A stretch of DNA of 64,000 nt, taken from the NCBI GenBank assembly GCA_002946415.1, contig NJPS01000019.1, forward strand, positions 1-64,000, read 5' to 3'. Origin of the DNA: Rutstroemia sp. NJR-2017a BVV2. Lineage: Eukaryota; Ascomycota; Leotiomycetes; Helotiales; Rutstroemiaceae. The notes beneath the pieces are model-generated. The model did no database searches. It saw only the letters and a program-made list of their open reading frames with translations, and had not been told where the DNA came from. Each line of letters opens with the position of its first letter. Positions within the stretch are counted from its first letter, which is position 1. This document shows, piece after piece, positions 39,036 through 50,715 of the stretch. Position numbers and translations under genes: made by a program.

Positions 39036-39964
39036 TCAATCCAGGAAGAAAATGAGTCGTTGGAGTCCTTGTCTGGCTTCTAACCTAGAATGTTTGCCTT
39101 TTGCACCTGTTACCCAATATCAACAAAACACCTACAACAAGCGGCTAGTCAACGAACCACCATGTAGTGCAGTGTGTTTCACCTTGAACTCCCTGAGGTA
39201 CTTTTGATATACGTCGTACTTAGGAGATTTTTTATACTCTGCTAATTCCGTGTAATACCCCTCTTTTATAGTGTTGGCCTGGTGTTGATAGGTTTCTCGA
39301 GCTTCTCTCGGTAAAGCTTGCCACCGTTCCCCATTAATTCTTGCAATCTCAGTGAAAGACAACTGTTGGTCCTTTAGAGACTCCCTCATATCTGCCTTCT
39401 GTCAATTTCACTACATGTATATATAGGTAGGAAAAGCTACTAACGGCTAGAGAATATCACATAGGCGGATGGAGGTCGCACCGGTGTATACTTGTCCATC
39501 TGAGTAAGGTTAATAGTGCTTCAAAAAATTGCATCTGCTGTGAAAGGGCATGGAAATGGCACCTCTAGACCATACTGACTTTAGGATGGCGCTTATACTT
39601 ACGTTTCGTACAAGCGACTGGAAGACGGTAAATGTGGGCTCGACCGCGCGATTCGACAATGGCCCGTTGAAGTTTCTGTTGATATGTCAAAGTTAGCATG
39701 GTAAAGTTGTTATAAATCCTATGGTAGAGATGGAAATTAAGATTGTAATAGATTGCAAATACCTTTCGATGACCAATCTTGACGTTAAGGGAGCGTCTAC
39801 GGTATATGTAAATTCTCTTCCTGCTTAGGCAATGCCATGGCGACTCACAAATCCGATTCTGTAATATCTAATACCGTCGTCCACGTATCAAAGCCTTCGG
39901 CGATGAGGACTTCCAGGTATTCTGACAACCCTAATCGCTTTAACTCTTCCTCCATGTCGGTCAT
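39036..39964 (-). CDS. SAM + HMG-box protein, copy A with truncated C-terminus
   Basis: Exons on the minus strand are 39,964-39,849, 39,796-39,763, 39,675-39,580, 39,499-39,445, 39,391-39,161 and 39,106-39,036, giving 200 aa. A SAM domain (residues about 1-60, LGLSEYLEVLIAEGFDTW) is followed by a basic KRKYKRHPK linker and an HMG box (about 85-165, with PPSAYVIFS and ERWQALPREARETY). HMG boxes bind the DNA minor groove and SAM domains mediate oligomerisation. The target is unknown. Relative to copy B (61,588-63,106), about 165 bp are missing in the last exon. This shifts the frame and ends the protein after HSRLEARQGLQRLIFFLD. The lost Ser/Pro-rich tail is still readable at 39,036-38,593 in another frame. 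It may encode a shortened protein or be a pseudogene. Confidence 0.75.
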
Positions 39965-40829
39965 GTAGGTTAAGCAATGGTCTGCGAACAATAAAACGTT
40001 CTGTATAGTAGATGCGGAGTATCACAGTCGAAGGTAAGTATAGTAGAGGAATGGCCAGCTGATAGGCAGAGCCACTATGATAGGCTAACCTAGCAATCAG
40101 TCATGAACGCGCAACAGAAGGAATGGGGGCAGACTCTAGGGTCAAGAATTAGCGGGGGGTATTCGGGACTTCGAATACGGCACCAGTTGGAAAATAAGAC
40201 GACAAGCACTATAAGCAATCAAACAAAATCAGATAGGTGCTAGGGAGAAGGAATATATCACAAAGCGTTGGTAGAAATAATTAGAAGGAAGAGAAAGATA
40301 TCTGGGATGCTGCTAGAATGGATGATAAATGGGAAAACTGCACAAGAGCGCTTGTTGATCATACTAAAGTATGCGCACGTAGCAGTGATACAGGAGCGAG
40401 CGAGCGGTCAGCCTTGAGAATGGAGGCAAGGAAACAGCAGATGTTTTTAGCGACAAGTGCATGGGTAGGGTCGACGTAAAGATCGCCGATGAACTGACGA
40501 ATAGAGGGTGGCTCAACGTCTGATTGGCCCCATGCGAACCTCAAGCTAGGTTGGAGGGAAGTGAATGGAAGAAGATTAGAGATATTCTGCCGAAACGCGT
40601 ACATCCCGACCTTCGTATAGGTTGACATAAATGCCACGAGATCGAGATTGAGATCGAGATCTCAAATAGAAGACGGGCTCCATATTTAGCAGGAGATCGA
40701 TTCCCTTCGACATTTTCGAGAACACGTGTGGCGCAGTCATGATCCATGTGTGGCGGAAATTCGGCTACGGCAACGGTAGAGGACGTTTAGCTCCGGTAGA
40801 TGATGGCATGACAAGATATCTCAAAATGA

Positions 40830-41618
40830 CGAGAATAACCACATTTGCCTTCTTGAATGCACGTCCAGAAAATGAACAATTAATCAGACAACGGGTAGGC
40901 TTCTCCGCAGGAAACGGAGAGCCACTCGGCGGAGCCGGAGCTCACTCCAGATCTCGATATGCCACAAGTGAGCCCTAAAAATATGAACCCCTAAAATAGT
41001 TTACCTCCAATTTTCTACTATTGCATCTTCGATTCTTCGGAGGCCAACTCCGAATATCTTGTAAACGGTTCTCATTGGATGAGGCCCAATGAGGCCTGTG
41101 TCCACCTCCTGTTCGATGCTTCTTAATCATCAATTCTATCAATAAGTTATGATGAATGGATGTATTTCTAATTTCTTTGTTTTCACCACTTCGTACGCCC
41201 TTCAACGGCTTCAATTAGGCTGTCGATCTACATCACTGGACCGAAGTCGGTCTACCTACCTGCCCACCTACTTCTTCCAACGCATATTAACTACCATCAC
41301 CATCTCCAGGCATCTATCGACTCATCCTCGCGGTACTTTATCCTTCCGTAAGATATAACACGATTCAAAGGCACATCAACAACACCTACCATACTAACAA
41401 TGTCATTACGAACACTCCGTCCCTATAACATACAGGATAACGATGCAATAACAAATAGCACGAATCAATTAGGCACCCAGAAAACATCCACGAGCTCCCA
41501 GCCACGCGTCGTTCCGCAGAACGAAGTACAAACACCCGCTCGAGGTACGAGAATGAGAAGGAAGCCGGAGCATGTTATACAAAATGCATGTTTGAATTGC
41601 AAAAGACGTCGAGCCAAG
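40830..41618 (+). repeat. Direct repeat copy 1 (promoter and first exon of Zn2Cys6 gene)
   Basis: This is the same sequence as 52,964-53,912 in direct orientation, sharing CTTCTTGAATGCACGTCCAG, the CGGAGCCGGAGCTCACTCCAG block and the exon 1 start. Relative to copy 2 it lacks about 140 bp after position 40,975 and about 50 bp near 41,090. Confidence 0.85.
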
Positions 41619-43648
41619 GTAAGTAAGTCCATGATCATAGTTCGGAAAGATTAGCAGTTGTTTCTAAGTATCGTGTGTCTGGTAGCTTAAGTTGTTTTAG
41701 TGTGATGGCAATAAACCTTGCGGAAGATGTATCGATAACCCATGCGACCAGGAGTGTTCCTATCAGCCTCATAGCAAACATGGCAAGACGGAATTAGTCG
41801 AAAGCTTGAAATCGCATGATTCCTGGAAACGCAATGCTGAGCGTGTATTTCAGGCTATCGAAGCAAACGAAAATACCTCCGTGATCATAGAACGAATACA
41901 AAACCACGAATCGGTCGAGAGCATCGCACAATGGTTGCAAGCAGCTAATAGTAACTCCGAAGGCCCTTCACCGATAAGTTCTTCCCGCTGTATAATAGTA
42001 GGTTCTGATAACGAAATGGATGATTGCGCATCCCCGGGATTTCGATGGTCATCGGTGACAGCGAATGAAAACATTGTACAGCACCTGCTGACTCTGTATT
42101 TCACCTGGATCCATCCGGTTTATATGCTGTTTGATGAGCAACTGTTTGTGCATAGTTATCAACAAAGATCCGAGGTATTCTGCTCATCCCTCTTAGTCAA
42201 TGCCATCTGCGCTATGGCTTGTTATTACCACACGGCTATGGATACCGACACCACAGACTTTGACCTACTGGGAAGAGATTTCAGTGATGCTGTCAGACAC
42301 GAGTTGGATCACGAAGATGAAAGCCTTTTGAGTGTCCAAACTTTCGCGGTAATGTTCTTGGTAGGCTGTGCACAAGGCAAAGGGCTGCATGCTTCCAAAT
42401 ACTTGCTAGTCGCCAACAGCTTAATAGCAAGTCTAGAATACATTAAAGACGACAGCTACCAAAGGGTTTGGAGGATTACCGCTCGAGGTGTTAACTGCCT
42501 GAACATGTAAGTTTTGTCTCTCAGTGTTCGGCTTTCTACCATCGGCATAGTTGACAAGTGTAGTGAGTGGGCACAAATGACCTTTCAGGTACCACTGATC
42601 GTCAACATAAACCCTCCTAGTAATTATAATCTAGACGACGAGGAGCGCGACATGCAAATTGATAAGATAAGGTAGGCATCCTACCGCAATCCGTTAGTCA
42701 ATAAGGCAGAGATATATTGACATCCAAGCCTCACTGCTACAATCCACAAAGAGAAGGCAAAACTTCTCGATATTATTTATGATGTTGAGGTTTTGTTGTA
42801 TAGCTCAGGTGGCCCACCGATATCTGCGCAGGATATACTGAATATATATAGCAGATTCATAACCTGGCGTGGAGATCTACCGTGTGCAATCGGCAACACC
42901 AGCAATAAGTCCACTGAGCTGTTGCCGCATGCACTTTCAATGCTGTAAGGATAACCAAAAGCTTGTACACACAGTTCTTACTGATTGGCTTCTCAGAATC
43001 TTGTACCATACTGCTGTCGCTCAACTTCTTCGTCCACTCCTTGACTTTAAAGGATTTCCCATATATCTAGTGGATCATGTCGTGTGGCAGCATACGCAAT
43101 ATGGCCTTTTCCTCCTTGAAGAGTACTATCATACGCCAGATATTTGCCGATACCAACCTGTTGTGCAGATGTTTGCTATTTTACATTTGACAGATATGGT
43201 TGCGCGATTCTTTCCTAATGTACCCCATAATCACGGGAAAGATGGTCCAGCTGCTGTTCGACTAGCTATTGACGCATTGGCGAAGTCTCGTCCTGGATTT
43301 CCTGTGGCCCGAACTTTCTTGGAATTCATACACAAAACCGCAAAGGATACCATTATTCCCCTACCGAACGATTTAAAAGAGTCCTTCCATTGTTCACACT
43401 TTAGCAGATCGAGATTTCTTTTAGACGACACCATTGATGCCTGTACGAGAACGACGTACACACAACCAGTCTATAGTATCCAGATGAGATTTTCTCTCAC
43501 GATTTCTTCGGATTGGGTAGCAACATGTGCCGTATTTGGATTTCGACACCCCGGTCCCGACGCTGTCGGCCTGCGGCAGCTGTCTGCTGAAGAGCAAGGT
43601 GCGCAAAACCTTATGCAGATCACGAATCTGCTCAATAAGGATGGATAG
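41400..43648 (+). CDS. Zn2Cys6 transcription factor (666 aa)
   Basis: Five exons join in frame: 41,400-41,618, 41,701-42,506, 42,564-42,671, 42,729-42,944 and 42,997-43,648. The binuclear zinc cluster is split by intron 1: Cys64, 67, 74, 80, 83 and 92 (C-X2-C-X6-C-X5-C-X2-C-X8-C) with an extra Cys88. The middle and C-terminal parts follow the fungal-specific transcription factor layout: a PVYMLFDEQLF-like segment (about 165-180), ITARGVNCLN, then EWAQMTFQVP after intron 2, then YHTAVAQLLRPLL after intron 4. Such proteins bind CGG-type sites in the nucleus as dimers. The target pathway is unknown. The lead exon and promoter are duplicated at 52.96-53.91 kb. The NLR gene lies convergent to it, 1.3 kb downstream. 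Confidence 0.85.
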
Positions 43649-44929
43649 ATTGAATTGAGACACAACTAGTTCATTGACTGTGAAGTTGCATAATATCGAC
43701 TGTTGTGGACATGGTATAGCAGTGATGGCTCTGGTATTGGATTCCTGTTCTTCGGCAATCTTCCTATTTCTGATTGAATAGGTGAGCCTTCAATGGTTTG
43801 TTGAAGAATCAAACATTGTTAGTCATTTAGTCGGACTATGATATGCGAACGACAAAATGGCGGCAAACACTTCTGTGCTGTGCGATGGTCCGAGAGGCAA
43901 GAGGTTTCGAATTATTTAGCGATAACGGAGAAAGATCGCGATTATGGCCAATATTTGCACAATGGAGGTCGATATCCTTCAATGTGCCCTGTTGTCGCGA
44001 CTGCGCCGAGTTCAAGCAATTATTCGCAATAACACACCATTATTATTCCCTTATTCTTGTCGCTAAGCGTGGGAATAGCTGGCCCTTTGCATCATGGTGT
44101 ATTCGTGGTCTTGGAGATCGAGTTGTCGATTGCATATAGCAGATATCGGCGAAGACAGGCAAGGTCAAAATGTACACGAAGCACTCGCTCCATTTAGCTT
44201 GCCGGACAGTGTCTCCGAACCATTCACGGCTGCGATGGAAAGATGAAAGGTCGGAGGATCAATGGCTTGGCGATAAAAATTGATATAAATCTCTCTGGTT
44301 GATCTTGCTTTCGATATTTTTCGAATCTCATCCTAAATTTCAAAGAAAAAGATTAGCATACCTACATGTTCGGTCATGTAGATATCGGATTCATAGTCTT
44401 CGAGTATAATAGATTTGTGTTTGAGATTAATGGAGGTGTTCTTCAGACACGCAGTCGCTAACGAAATCGACTTCACCTCAAACTCACTTTGAAAGTTTCA
44501 GCTCCGCTCGCTAGACCGGGATACCTATGAGCGCTTTACTAAAAAGAGCCTAGACTTTGCATAAACGTTATGGGCAAGTAGCTTCTACAATACCCCTTGA
44601 GTTACTCTGTACCTTACGCGCTCTCACTTTACAACATACCAATATAAGTATAATCGCTGCTTAGTAGTAGGTGTCCCTACTACGTAGCTAGGAAGAGTAA
44701 AAGTGAGGCTTTTAGAATATTCTAGGCTAATTTACCTAATCAATATATAAAGTTCACTTTCCCCAAGTTCCTCTCTGTCAAAGTTATTAAAATAATATGA
44801 AGTCTATAAAAGCTTTCCGTGAAAGGGGATGGAAATGTTCTGTTCTACTTGTCTTATGTATAAGCTCTTAACCTAATTATATATGGAGGGAAAGCTATTT
44901 TGCAAGCAATTATAACTATCATTTTAGGA
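43649..44929. other. Intergenic between convergent Zn2Cys6 and NLR genes
   Basis: No coding frame here is convincing. Frames of 64-98 codons at 43,838-44,139 lack family resemblance. A short hairpin, AGTAGTAGG...CCTACTACG, lies at 44,663-44,683. AT content rises from about 44,640 to 44,900. Confidence 0.4.
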
Positions 44930-47900
44930 TTAGGTTTGCTGTGAAAGGTCAGAAAGCCAGTCCTCCGATATTACACGGCTTGGATGCCCCTTCGGAAACT
45001 TGGATCGCATAATCCTAACCACCTGTTCGAGCAGCGCAACCGCCTCCTTGACCTGCCCATTTGCCTTGTACGCACGGGCGAGTACTTGTTGCGATGTTAG
45101 CCGACTCGGGTGATCCTCGGCCTGTATGGTCTCTCGGATCTTAACCACCTGCTCGAGCAGCGCAACCGCCTCCTTGATCTGCCCATTTGCCTGGTACGCC
45201 ATAGCGAGTGCGTCTTGTGAGTTCAGCCGATCCGGGTTATCCTCAGCTAGCGTAGTCTCTCGGATCTTGACTACCTGCTGTAGCAATGCAACTGCCTCCT
45301 TGACCTGCCCATTTACCCGGTACGCACGAGCGAGTGCCTGTTGTGATGCTAGCCGATGTGGGTGATCCTCGGCCTGTATGGCCTCTCGGATCTTGACCAC
45401 CTGCTCGAGCAGCGCAACCGCCTCCTTGGCCTGCCCATTTACCTCGTACGTACAAGCGAGTACGTATTGTGATGCTAGCCGATGTGGGTGATCCTCGGCC
45501 TGTATGGCCTCTCGGATCTTGACCACCTGCTCGAGCAGCACGACTGCCTCCTTGACCTGCCCATTTGCCCGGTACGCAATAGCGAGTTCGTGTTGTGAGT
45601 TCAGCCGGTCCGGGTTATCCTCAGCTAGCGTAGTCTCTCGGATCTTGACCACCTGCTGTAGCAGTATGACTGCCTCCTTGACCTGCCTATTTGCCCGGTA
45701 CGCAATAGAGAGTTCGTATTGTGAGTTCAGCCGATCCGGGTGATCCTCAGCTAGTGTAGTCTCTCGGATCTTGACCACCTGCTGTAGTAGCACAACTGCC
45801 TCCTTGACCTGCCCATTTGCCTGGCACGCACGGGCGAGTGCATGTTGCGATGCGAGCCGATCCGGGTGGTCCTCAGCCAACGTGATCTCTTGGATCTTGA
45901 CTATTTTCTGGAGCAGCGCGACTGCTATCTTGTTCTTTCCTATATTTAACAGACTCCCTGCCTGGAGATCAAATAGCGGGAGAAACTCTTTGGACGGTTC
46001 TTCAGGGTGCTTGCTAAGTTTGCTAAACATGTCTTCTAGAAGATGGCTAAGCCTTGTGTCTTGTCGCATGTTTAACAATATCCAGCCACATCGGAGAAGA
46101 ATTGGGATAACAATAGATTCATGTCCAAATAAGAACACTCTTCCAATCTTGATATCTAGATAAGACTGTATATGCGGTAAAAGACGTCTCTCTTGAGTTT
46201 GCCACATTATAGGGTTTGGTCCAGAAAGTGTAAGAACGCATCCAGCAGCTATCCAAGTTACACCTTGTTGTTCCGGGTCTTGTCGGTCTTTGGCCCAGGC
46301 GTGTGCTAATGGGTGCATGGATAATTCCACTAAACCATCTACACCGTGCCGCATAACCAAGGAAAGTGATATTAGTTGAGAGCTGGCCTCAATGAGACGA
46401 AAAGGATCCCATTCGTCGCCCTCTGCTCCTAGAAAGCCAGGTAATCGCAAAACGTGATTTCGAGATATAGCATCTATCTCATTGGTCTCTTTACGGCTCG
46501 TGCGGAGAACTTTTCTACCACCATCCCATGCGCTTTGAAAGATCTTAAGAGGAAGGACAGCGGAATCTAACATTGATAGGATTGCAAGCAAATCAAGAGC
46601 ATCTTTTGCAGCTTCGCTTTTCGACTGCTCTAGCACCTCTGCTGATGCTTCAAAGGTTGCGTAAACATCGTGATATCTCGATTGTGCTTGCTTGGGCCGG
46701 AACTGCATAAGCCGCTTCCGCTGTCGTTGATAGACCTGGGGATATTGGTGCAATTGACAGCGGCCTTTAGCAATATATGCGCCAGCTTGGGTCAGTGCAA
46801 GCGTATGCGATCCTAGAAGTTGGACAACTATCTCAGCCTGATCGTTGTAAGACCGCCACGATTCTTTGGGGATATGCGCTGCCTTGAGGAGAAGCTCCTT
46901 GGAATCCTCATTTCCAAGACCTTCTAATGCTTCGAATTGCTCTGGGCTATACTCCTTGCATTCAGAAACACGAGAGGTCATGAGAATAGCGCCGTGAGTT
47001 CCGGATGGAAAATAAATCTGATAATCGAAGTTCGGATCATCGGCGTTATCAAGAATCAAGAGCCAGGGTTGTTTGATACTGGCGAGAACGTAAAGAGCAT
47101 CGGAAACGCTCTCGACTGAGCGTCTGAGCAACTTTGCAATAGTGATAAAGTCACTCTCAGCAGTAGAGGCCTTGCTGACATTGACCCAGAATACCCCCCA
47201 GAACCTATAATTATAAGTTAAGATAATAATTTCAGAGGTATAGATATATCATACTCTTCTCGCATTTGACTTGCAACTTGTAAACAAATCTCGCTCTTCC
47301 CTTGTCCTCCTAGCCCAGTGATAACGAACCTCTTTTGTTCATCAGAGGCAGCCGGACCACAATGCAAAGCTTTCTGTATTCGAGATATAAGTTCAGTACG
47401 TCCGGTGAATAGATTGTTAGTAGCGCGAGGTATTTTCCACTGCATATTTCCATGATATGTAATGCCAATGTCTAGAGTAGATAGATAGATTAGCATTTCT
47501 CTTCGAATCGGGAGAGAGTTCTTTGAATGATTAGATTGGTTGTTCTCAGAAGACTAAATGACCTAGGGTACTACATACTCTTAGTTGAAGCAAATCTGTT
47601 TTCGACAGCACTAGGGGTATTTTCAACAAGATCTTTCAACCGAAAAAGCACCTTCACATAGCTCTCATCAGATTGACTCGAGAATTTAACCAAGTCGGAG
47701 TGATCTCTATCGAGTGGCTCTTCTTTATGGAAATTATCTCCAAGGTCAATTCGACAAGCTGAATCTCGTGTAACCATATAGCAAAATAACCCATCCTTCG
47801 ATATCTGTCCATTCTCCATCACCTGTCAGAGGATATCAGCAGCCATTTCTCGTCAGCGAAAGTTAAACATACTCGAACCATTTTGGTCATTCTCTGCTCG

Positions 47901-48997
47901 TAGAAAGATATGATTTGGAATGCTTGTTCTTGGCAACATTGCATGAATTTTTGTCCGAGCTCTCTTAAGAACGGTGTTGGCTCTGATTCGTTATCGAGAT
48001 GAAGATCATGGATCAATTGTTGATTGAGTTGTCCATTTACGATCTCTCGCAGAGATTCATTTTTGAGGCCTAAGTTAGGCACCCCGAAAAATATCAAGGC
48101 ATAAGATGATCTGAAGAAATCATTATTATGAGGTTGAGCGCGGCCCCTTAAGGCCAAATATAATGCCTAAAAGTTTAATCATCAGTTTCAAGGCTGAAGA
48201 GAGCAAATAGATGAAGCAGACCTCTTTAACCAGTAAACCTCCAAGGCTATGAGCCACGAATATAATCGGTCTTTGGCTTGTCTGCAATTCCACTATTAGC
48301 ATGCGTATATATGTAGACGACGCTAATGAGAACCTTTGTATCCGCTCGAAATGCTCTAACAGTACTAAGAAAACTCTTTGCCAAGTCAGGGATGGAATGC
48401 TTAGCATTCGCATTCTTAATTGAGGTATCGTATCCATAGACCAAAATCCGAGCGGATGGTATATCTTTAGGAAGAAAATCACGTATCCAAACATGATCTT
48501 TATCTTTTGCTTTGAACGAGCCGATCGAATGATTACCAAGGCCTGGAACGGCAATGATGCTATTGTATGTTAATCATTATTGCTCTTCCAAAGTAACTCC
48601 TCTGTACTTACTCGATAGATGCTTCGTCACTATCAAAAAGAGGGGTAATCCCAATAAAAGTTTCATCAACGGTGTAAAGAAAGCTCTCTGGATCTGGAAT
48701 TTCGAACGAATTAACTGTTGCTGTAAACGCAGAAGAAGATGAACGTGCGAGAGTAAGATGATAGTGAGACTGATGCGCTGGCAGCCATTTTCTAAGCTCG
48801 TCTATTAAAGATTCTTTCGTTGTCTGAAACGGGATTCCTTGGATGCGACGACATTTGAGCTTTTGCAACGGCGGATTGGTTTTATTGGTTTTACTGGTCT
48901 TCGTGCGTCGCCACAGCATACTACCCACAACCAATGCGATAGCCACGATGATAGGAATCATTGGACTCGAAGGGGCTTCAATCAATCCAACTTTCAT
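44930..48997 (-). CDS. NLR-type protein: TM anchor, SesB-like alpha/beta hydrolase, NB-ARC, TPR (1233 aa)
   Basis: Seven minus-strand exons close in frame: 48,997-48,612, 48,559-48,334, 48,281-48,222, 48,166-47,873, 47,822-47,579, 47,471-47,255 and 47,204-44,930. Residues 13-28 form one hydrophobic helix. Residues about 130-300 are an alpha/beta hydrolase: VPGLGNHSIGS oxyanion loop region, then nucleophile Ser216 in AHSLGG. Downstream is an NB-ARC with P-loop GLGGQGKS (456-463), Walker B WLLILDNADD (about 522-531) and an ILMTSR sensor segment. The C-terminus has seven nearly identical 42-aa TPR units plus a degenerate one. Fungal proteins of this build (hydrolase-NB-ARC-TPR) act in non-self recognition and regulated cell death. 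That role is inferred here. It is transcribed divergently from the decayed gene at 49,360. Confidence 0.9.
45015..45905 (-). repeat. Seven tandem 126-bp repeats coding TPR units of the NLR
   Basis: Each 126-bp unit encodes a 42-aa module around KIRETTLAEDHPDRL..., ending VKEAVALLEQVV. Units differ at few positions, concentrated at residues just after the LxSQ motif and within the RET/REA segment. High identity between units is typical of fungal NLR repeat domains that vary in copy number. Confidence 0.9.
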
Positions 48998-49359
48998 AAA
49001 TGTCAGGGCCGTGTTGGAAGTTTTTGATTGTATGATTTAGTGACGAAGGAAAATGTTGTGATGGATTAAACAACAATATGGTCCTGACTCCTGCGGAGCC
49101 TCACCGAGTTGAACTGGAGGGGGAAGAATAGAGTTAATTGGACGTGCGGATAAAAGCATAATTTCAGCTGTTGTGAGGCGCAGCGCTGCTTACCCTGTGT
49201 GAGCATACAAGCTTTTCCATGAATATCGATCAAAAATATTTTCAAGTTAACTTACAGTAAAATTACACAACAATCATCGCAAAACAGTATTTAAATTTAT
49301 ATCCTGGCAACATTCGAAAAAGACTACAATTGCTCCGATAAAAACATCTGTGATTTTCG
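48998..49359. promoter_or_regulatory. Divergent intergenic promoter region
   Basis: This 362-bp region lies between the NLR start (minus) and the 49,360 frame (plus). TATTTAAATTTATATC at 49,289-49,304 could serve as a TATA-like element for the plus-strand gene. No operator can be named. Confidence 0.35.
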
Positions 49360-49879
49360 ATGGAAGTACCGCCATTCGCGAAAGCCGATCAACTCAACGA
49401 TGAGCTTGACGATAATCTGCAATTAATTCCACCTGGCATTACATTTCCTGGATTTTGCAATTTTATCGCGCCCTTGGAAACCCTTCTCGATACTGATGTC
49501 TCTGGGCGATATGCCTATGGCGAGATTCGGCTTACGAGGCTGAACTTATACTCCAAAATCTTCCTGAAGAAGTTCAGTTTCCATCGGATACGTGCGCAAT
49601 ACTCCGACTATTTGCTTCATTCTATGGGCCTCTTCTTTTCGTGTTGGCAGGGTTTCTGTGGTGCTGAGTGCGATGCAGGTTACTATGGCAGCCGGATCTT
49701 GTGTCGCCACTAGACAGTGGGAAGCCTATTGGCACTTTTGTCAGTGGTTTAGTATCATTTGTCTTCTCATGGTAGCAGTGCTGGTCTTATGGCTGAGTTT
49801 GTTGTTTTGGTATAAATTTACAAAGGAATGGATTTATGCGATCGGTGAGCATCGGAGAAGGAAAGGTTGTATGTTCTGA
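49360..49879 (+). pseudogene. Uncharacterised fungal membrane protein, frameshifted
   Basis: The first frame (49,360-49,620) runs from MEVPPFAKADQL to a GEIRLTRLNLYSKIFL segment and AQYSDYLLH. The continuation is found in two other frames: FYGPLLFVLAG (about 49,620-49,653) and then VSVVLSAMQV through to a second hydrophobic helix and KFTKEWIYAI (49,653-49,879). Joined, they resemble a widespread fungal hypothetical family with an RLTRLN motif and two transmembrane helices, often near NLR-like genes. Two shifts within about 40 bp and no suitable introns make a pseudogene most likely. A sequencing error is the alternative. Confidence 0.6.
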
Positions 49880-50715
49880 TTGCTGTGCTGAAGGTGCTTA
49901 GTTTCGGGGCCTACGCCGATGATTTTATGGTTATTGAGAAGTATGAATTGGAAGGGGATTAACTGATCGCATATTTAAACCCCGATATACCGATCGTCAA
50001 GAACGCCACCAACGTTGTGCTCCAAGCCTCATGTCTGTTCACAGCCTGTAAATGGTTAGAACTTTTATGGTCAAAAAAGCGCACGTAGACTTTCTTTCGC
50101 GCTATACCAAAATACGAAGGATGGGTTGTGCGCGGGCCTGCTATACATTGAGGCACGGCGTAGACTTGTTTTTTCCCATCCCGCGGTCGGATTAGGATCA
50201 CATTTGAGTTATGTGCGAAGAACGCGCGCGGCGATTCCAACCCCGTTTTTAGCCAAGCCAGAACTCGTCGCGGTGGATTGATATTCCATGGGCAAAGTAT
50301 CGTGGTTGGGAATTGATGGGGGTGTGCCAAGAGTTTGTGGCTGGGTTCCGTGCGTTGCGGAGGAAGGGAGCGACTTAGGTCTTATGGCACTATTCTTTAT
50401 TTTTCGGGTTGGTAGTTGCGAGTTGCATTTTTAGGTTGGGAGGGATTTTATTTGAGATTAGGGAAGAAATAATAAATTGTAATACGTACACAATCCATGT
50501 GAGAAAGTAATCCATCCCGTAGAATAGGAACCACGATTCTTGGTATAATATGATATGTTATTTGTAGGAGATGAGGTAGAATTCATAGGTGTAGTTGGAG
50601 TTTTTGTGTTCTAGGATGCTGGGAACGAAAACATGCACAGTAGCCGGTCTGATGCAACTGATTTCCTGTACGATTACTAGCAAGCATTGTGTAAAATATT
50701 ATCATAAGAATTCGT
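49880..50715. other. Intergenic, no supported gene
   Basis: A 123-codon minus-strand frame (50,330-49,959) exists but has no recognisable family, no intron structure and no homologue in the window. I do not call it. Confidence 0.4.

Larger units (their letters stand above)
38340..40680 (-). repeat. Inverted duplication unit A carrying the HMG/SAM gene
   Basis: This block is repeated in opposite orientation at about 61,040-63,400. Homology covers the HMG/SAM gene, some 700 bp upstream of its start codon, and about 250 bp downstream. The outer match ends near GAGCCCGTCTTCTATTTGAG (40,655-40,680 on the minus strand; 61,047 on the plus strand). Differences are substitutions and small indels, not RIP-saturated. 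Confidence 0.85.

Noticed and set aside
39036..39964. Mating-type MAT1-2 HMG gene
   Set aside because: The N-terminal SAM domain, the intron pattern and the presence of two copies point to the SAM-HMG family, not to a mating-type idiomorph. No APN2 or SLA2 neighbours are seen.
43838..44139. Overlapping 64- and 98-codon frames downstream of the Zn2Cys6 gene
   Set aside because: Two frames over the same bases, no family resemblance and no start context. Treated as chance.
44663..44683. AGTAGTAGG/CCTACTACG hairpin as a mobile-element end
   Set aside because: Single short occurrence, with no second copy or target duplication seen.
49959..50330. 123-codon minus-strand frame as a gene
   Set aside because: No recognisable motif, no introns, no second copy. 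Could be chance.
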